A stretch of 7,388 nt of DNA from NCBI GenBank assembly GCA_905210995.1, contig CAJLZE010000082.1:1-7388 (forward strand). Reading direction: 5' to 3'. The position numbers were made by a program, and so were the translations under genes. Numbering within the stretch: position 1 is the stretch's first letter; the number at the start of each line of letters is the position of its first letter. Below, one piece after another: positions 6,927 through 7,388 of the stretch. The stretch is from an uncultured Anaerotruncus sp. (GTDB taxonomy: Bacteria; Bacillota; Clostridia; Oscillospirales; CAG-272). The notes beneath the pieces are model-generated. The model did not search any database. It had not been told where the DNA came from and worked only from the letters and a program-made list of their open reading frames with translations.

Positions 6927-6944
6927 TTGTTAATATTATAACAC
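6927..6944. promoter_or_regulatory. Putative Rex (NADH/NAD+-sensing repressor) operator
   Basis: The 18-mer TTGTTAATATTATAACAC matches 12 of the 14 defined positions of the Rex consensus TTGTTAA-N4-TTAACAA. Its symmetric core arms TGTTA (6928-6932) and TAACA (6939-6943) pair perfectly. It covers the whole -10 box and the expected transcription start of adhE, the position of a repressor site. adhE-type genes are classic Rex targets in clostridia. Rex itself is not encoded in the window. Confidence 0.75.
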
Positions 6945-6963
6945 ATACATTTGTGTTTGTAAA
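6935..6963 (-). promoter_or_regulatory. SigA-type promoter of adhE
   Basis: Read on the minus strand, a -35 box TTTACA (6958-6963; 5 of 6 to consensus) is separated by exactly 17 nt from a perfect -10 box TATAAT (6935-6940), which is preceded by the extended -10 TG. Transcription would start near 6928, leaving an untranslated leader of about 110 nt before adhE. It is the only strong promoter I can see on this strand and probably drives the whole adhE-kinase-ferredoxin-hydS-phosphatase string. Confidence 0.85.
6940..6957. promoter_or_regulatory. Second dyad filling the adhE promoter spacer
   Basis: A perfect inverted repeat AACACA-N6-TGTGTT lies between the -35 and -10 boxes and shares 5 bp with the Rex-like site. 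Its 6-6-6 format resembles a regulator operator. The bound protein is unknown; a weaker second Rex half-site arrangement or another redox or metabolic regulator are possibilities. Confidence 0.45.
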
Positions 6964-7237
6964 GAGTGTTTTGACTATATCCGTCCTGTCGTAAGTCACA
7001 TATTTACGGCAAAAAAGGGGTGAATATCCGTCAATAGCATACCCCGCTCCTCCGGCATAGACTGATAACGGGTGCCGGATGGAAGGAATAAAAAACCGCC
7101 GCCCTTTTTTTGAAAAAATTGTTTAAGAAAGCTCTGCCGGGGGCAAGAATAAAAACGGAGATACCGCTGCGGGCGGGGATGGATACATAGTCACGCACTG
7201 CGGCAAAAAGCATTATCTGAAAAGGCGAAAGCGGAAG
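6964..7237. other. Intergenic region upstream of mazF, no recognised gene
   Basis: This 274-bp stretch lies between the adhE promoter and mazF. It holds an inverted repeat TCCGGCA (7051-7057) / TGCCGGA (7073-7079) with a 15-nt loop and no following T-run. There is also a 9-bp direct repeat ATATCCGTC (6977-6985 and 7024-7032) and a 15-codon plus-strand ORF (7079-7126, MEGIKNRRPFFEKIV) without a clear ribosome site. No convincing plus-strand promoter, tRNA or antitoxin gene is visible. A 60-codon minus-strand ORF (7031-7213) has no coding character that I can support. Confidence 0.5.
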
Positions 7238-7388
7238 ATGAACAGTAACGGTTACGGTAACGGATATTCCGGCGGGATAAAGCGGGGCGACATTTTTTAC
7301 GCCGATCTTTCTCCCGTGGTCGGGTCGGAGCAGGGCGGGCTGCGCCCGGTGCTTATCATTCAGAACGACATAGGCAACCGTTACAGCC
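7238..7388 (+). CDS. mazF: MazF/PemK family mRNA interferase (EndoA-like), N-terminal part
   Basis: The first 50 codons of a type II toxin endoribonuclease; the rest, normally ~115 aa in total, lies beyond the window. The signature begins at residue 16: KRGDIFYADLSP, then VVGSEQGG, RPVLIIQND and GNRYS, which is nearly the same as Bacillus subtilis EndoA (NdoA). Such enzymes cleave mRNA at short specific sequences as ribosome-free toxins and are usually neutralised by a small antitoxin encoded just upstream. The ATG at 7238 is the only ATG/GTG/TTG start in frame after the stop at 7124-7126. It gives a Gly/Asn/Tyr-rich N-terminal extension of about 14 residues absent from EndoA. The ribosome site is weak (AAAAGG at 7220-7225, or GGAAG directly before the start). 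No antitoxin reading frame is seen upstream. It is divergent from adhE and functionally unrelated to it. Confidence 0.92.
   Translation, partial: MNSNGYGNGYSGGIKRGDIFYADLSPVVGSEQGGLRPVLIIQNDIGNRYS

Noticed and set aside
7091..7111. A-run, GC block and T-run resembling a bidirectional terminator
   Set aside because: The GC block (CCGCCGCCC) cannot pair with itself, so only A:T pairs would form; no GC stem is present.
7031..7213. 60-codon minus-strand ORF in the intergenic region
   Set aside because: It has no ribosome site, no family resemblance and mixed composition, and it lies upstream of mazF where regulatory DNA is expected. Not supportable as a gene.
1..7388. CRISPR array, tRNA, insertion sequence or prophage signals
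   Set aside because: I saw no spaced direct repeats, cloverleaf, transposase or integrase motifs, or terminal repeats anywhere in the window.

Overview
The window looks like a chromosomal segment from a fermentative, strictly anaerobic Clostridia member, probably a Ruminococcus/Oscillospiraceae-type gut bacterium. This is an inference from four things: a bifunctional AdhE, a sensory-type [FeFe] hydrogenase, an EndoA-like MazF, and Gram-positive-style AGGAG ribosome binding sites with a consensus SigA promoter. No ribosomal or other marker gene fixes the taxonomy.

Layout. Positions 6816 down to 1 (minus strand) hold six co-directional genes in the order of transcription: adhE (6816-4096), an APH-fold kinase (4083-3334), two tandem thioredoxin-like [2Fe-2S] ferredoxins (3278-3036 and 3022-2753), a sensory [FeFe] hydrogenase with a PAS domain (HydS type, 2753-1077), and a SpoIIE/PP2C-type phosphatase (1084-1, cut by the window edge). 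Gaps are 12, 55 and 13 nt, followed by overlaps of 1 and 8 nt, and no intrinsic terminator is visible between genes. One long transcript is therefore plausible, although the 55-nt gap could hold an internal promoter. A 421-bp divergent intergenic region (6817-7237) carries a strong adhE promoter, a near-consensus Rex operator over its -10 box, a second dyad filling the -35/-10 spacer, and a structured 5' leader. To the right, on the plus strand, the first 50 codons of a MazF/PemK (EndoA-type) endoribonuclease run off the window.

How the genes fit together (inference). AdhE reduces acetyl-CoA to ethanol with two NADH and is the alternative to H2 as an electron sink. The Rex-type operator would couple its transcription to NADH/NAD+. 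The same gene string encodes what looks like an H2 or redox receptor (an H-cluster protein with PAS and coiled-coil output), small ferredoxins, and a phosphatase that could pass the signal on. The region thus resembles a compact module that senses hydrogen or redox state and sets ethanol fermentation, with two control layers: Rex at the promoter and HydS/phosphatase signalling. The phosphatase target is not in the window.
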